A stretch of DNA of 40,700 nt from Bacilli bacterium (lineage in GTDB: Bacteria > Bacillota_I > Bacilli_A > RF39 > UBA660), in contig JAFRCD010000002.1 in the NCBI GenBank assembly GCA_017404555.1, positions 123,793 through 164,492 of the forward strand, read 5' to 3'. A program made the position numbers and the translations under genes. Below, piece after piece: positions 40,069 through 40,700 of the stretch (within the stretch, counting starts at the first letter, position 1; every line of letters begins with the position of its first letter). The notes under the pieces were generated by a model that searched no databases, was not told where the DNA came from, and worked only from the letters and a program-made list of their open reading frames with translations.

Positions 40069-40700
40069 TTATTTAAAATCTTCTTTGTTAGTTATCATTT
40101 CCAAAGTAGCTTCATTTATAGCATCATCTAATGTTTTTATTTCATCAGTAATAATTGAATAACCAATAGCAGCACCAAATGAATATGGTAATGACTTAAA
40201 TTCTTTAGTTAGTTTCTTAGTATAAGTAATTATTTGTTTTTCACTATAACCTACTAAATAAATTAAGAATTCGTTACCATCAGTTCTAACTATTTCAGAA
40301 TTCTCTAACTGTGTATTAACAAGGATAGAAGCTGCTTTAACAATTAGCTTATCCCCTTCTTCATGTCCATAATTATCATTGACATATTTGACATTATTTA
40401 AATCAATCATAATAACTGAACGTGGATATACTTTTGCTTCTTCCCATTCATTTATCTTAACATTTAAATAATTTCTGTTCTTTAATGAAGTAAGCATATC
40501 AGTATATTTATGATGATCTAATTTAACATTTTTCTTATGTTTACGACGATATTTAAGTAGTAAATATAATAGTAATAATATTAATAATGGTATAAAGATA
40601 ACAATTAATGCAATAGTATATACTTGTTCAAAAGTGGAATTCTCTAGTATAGAAGCATTTAAACTATCAATACCACTATTACGATAATTATAGTAAGAAT
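40069..40700 (-). CDS. Membrane-bound GGDEF-domain protein, partial
   Basis: The gene runs off the right edge; 210 codons are visible. The reading frame is open back to 40700. It has a polar outside stretch, one membrane segment (about 31-53 of the visible part), a basic KYRRKHKKN turn and a C-terminal GGDEF domain. DLNNVKYVNDNYGHEEGDKL is the canonical nucleotide-binding stretch, but the signature loop reads DGNEF in place of GGDEF (RTDGNEFLIYL), so diguanylate cyclase activity is doubtful. It could be a receptor or a degenerate cyclase. It is followed by YihY after 18 bases. Confidence 0.85.
   Translation of the reverse strand, partial: SYYNYRNSGIDSLNASILENSTFEQVYTIALIVIFIPLLILLLLYLLLKYRRKHKKNVKLDHHKYTDMLTSLKNRNYLNVKINEWEEAKVYPRSVIMIDLNNVKYVNDNYGHEEGDKLIVKAASILVNTQLENSEIVRTDGNEFLIYLVGYSEKQIITYTKKLTKEFKSLPYSFGAAIGYSIITDEIKTLDDAINEATLEMITNKEDFK

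Overview
The window looks like a chromosomal segment from a small-genome, very AT-rich, low-GC Gram-positive bacterium of the Bacilli/RF39-like or Erysipelotrichales-like kind. The evidence is strong AGGAGG-type ribosome binding sites, two T-box leaders, the rimP-nusA-ylxR-infB-rbfA operon order, a TGnTATAAT promoter style and a wall-building gene set (membrane-linked Mur ligase, D,D-carboxypeptidase, LTA-synthase-like protein). TGA is used as a stop, so the code is not the Mycoplasma one. The lineage is an inference from gene content only. Nearly all genes lie on the minus strand; the exceptions are a two-gene island (7215-8899) and trpS (25378-26373). No rRNA, tRNA, insertion sequence or CRISPR array was seen.

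Layout, by coordinate. 1-2842: a truncated membrane Mur ligase, an alpha/beta hydrolase and an unusual single-ring Clp-type AAA+ protein. 2900-7153: the translation/transcription-factor operon with its promoter and a leader hairpin. 7160-8925: a CPBP membrane protease and a membrane-anchored metallophosphoesterase. 8896-12161: a D-Ala-D-Ala carboxypeptidase and several small secreted, membrane or lipoproteins of unknown role. 12207-13858: asnS under an Asn T-box with a consensus promoter. 13874-27035: a type VIIb secretion (T7SS/Ess) locus interrupted by trpS. 27126-32361: a DUF3603-like protein, ileS and a Na+/Ca2+-type exchanger under an Ile T-box. 32371-36417: an orphan LytTR regulator, a cysteine desulfurase/thioredoxin/DsbD-like operon and a pilin-like surface protein. 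36478-40700: a GGDEF protein, a YihY protein, an LTA-synthase-like protein and an anchored unknown, probably one operon.

The most interesting part is the T7SS locus. It has the EssC motor, the ubiquitin-like EsaB/YukD protein, two pairs of WXG100-sized proteins, and three units in which a roughly 100-residue helical protein directly precedes a larger secreted-looking protein. Two of those larger proteins share an N-terminal region and end in two different cysteine peptidoglycan-hydrolase domains (NlpC/P60-like and CHAP-like). The third has no recognisable enzyme domain and is followed by a DUF4176 protein. EsaA, EssA and EssB/YukC are not in the window. No immunity gene accompanies the hydrolases, so a wall-remodelling role is at least as likely as a toxin role. 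Inverted repeats of the form TGTAAA-N12/15-TTTACA lie at three T7SS transcription units and may be the binding site of a shared regulator.
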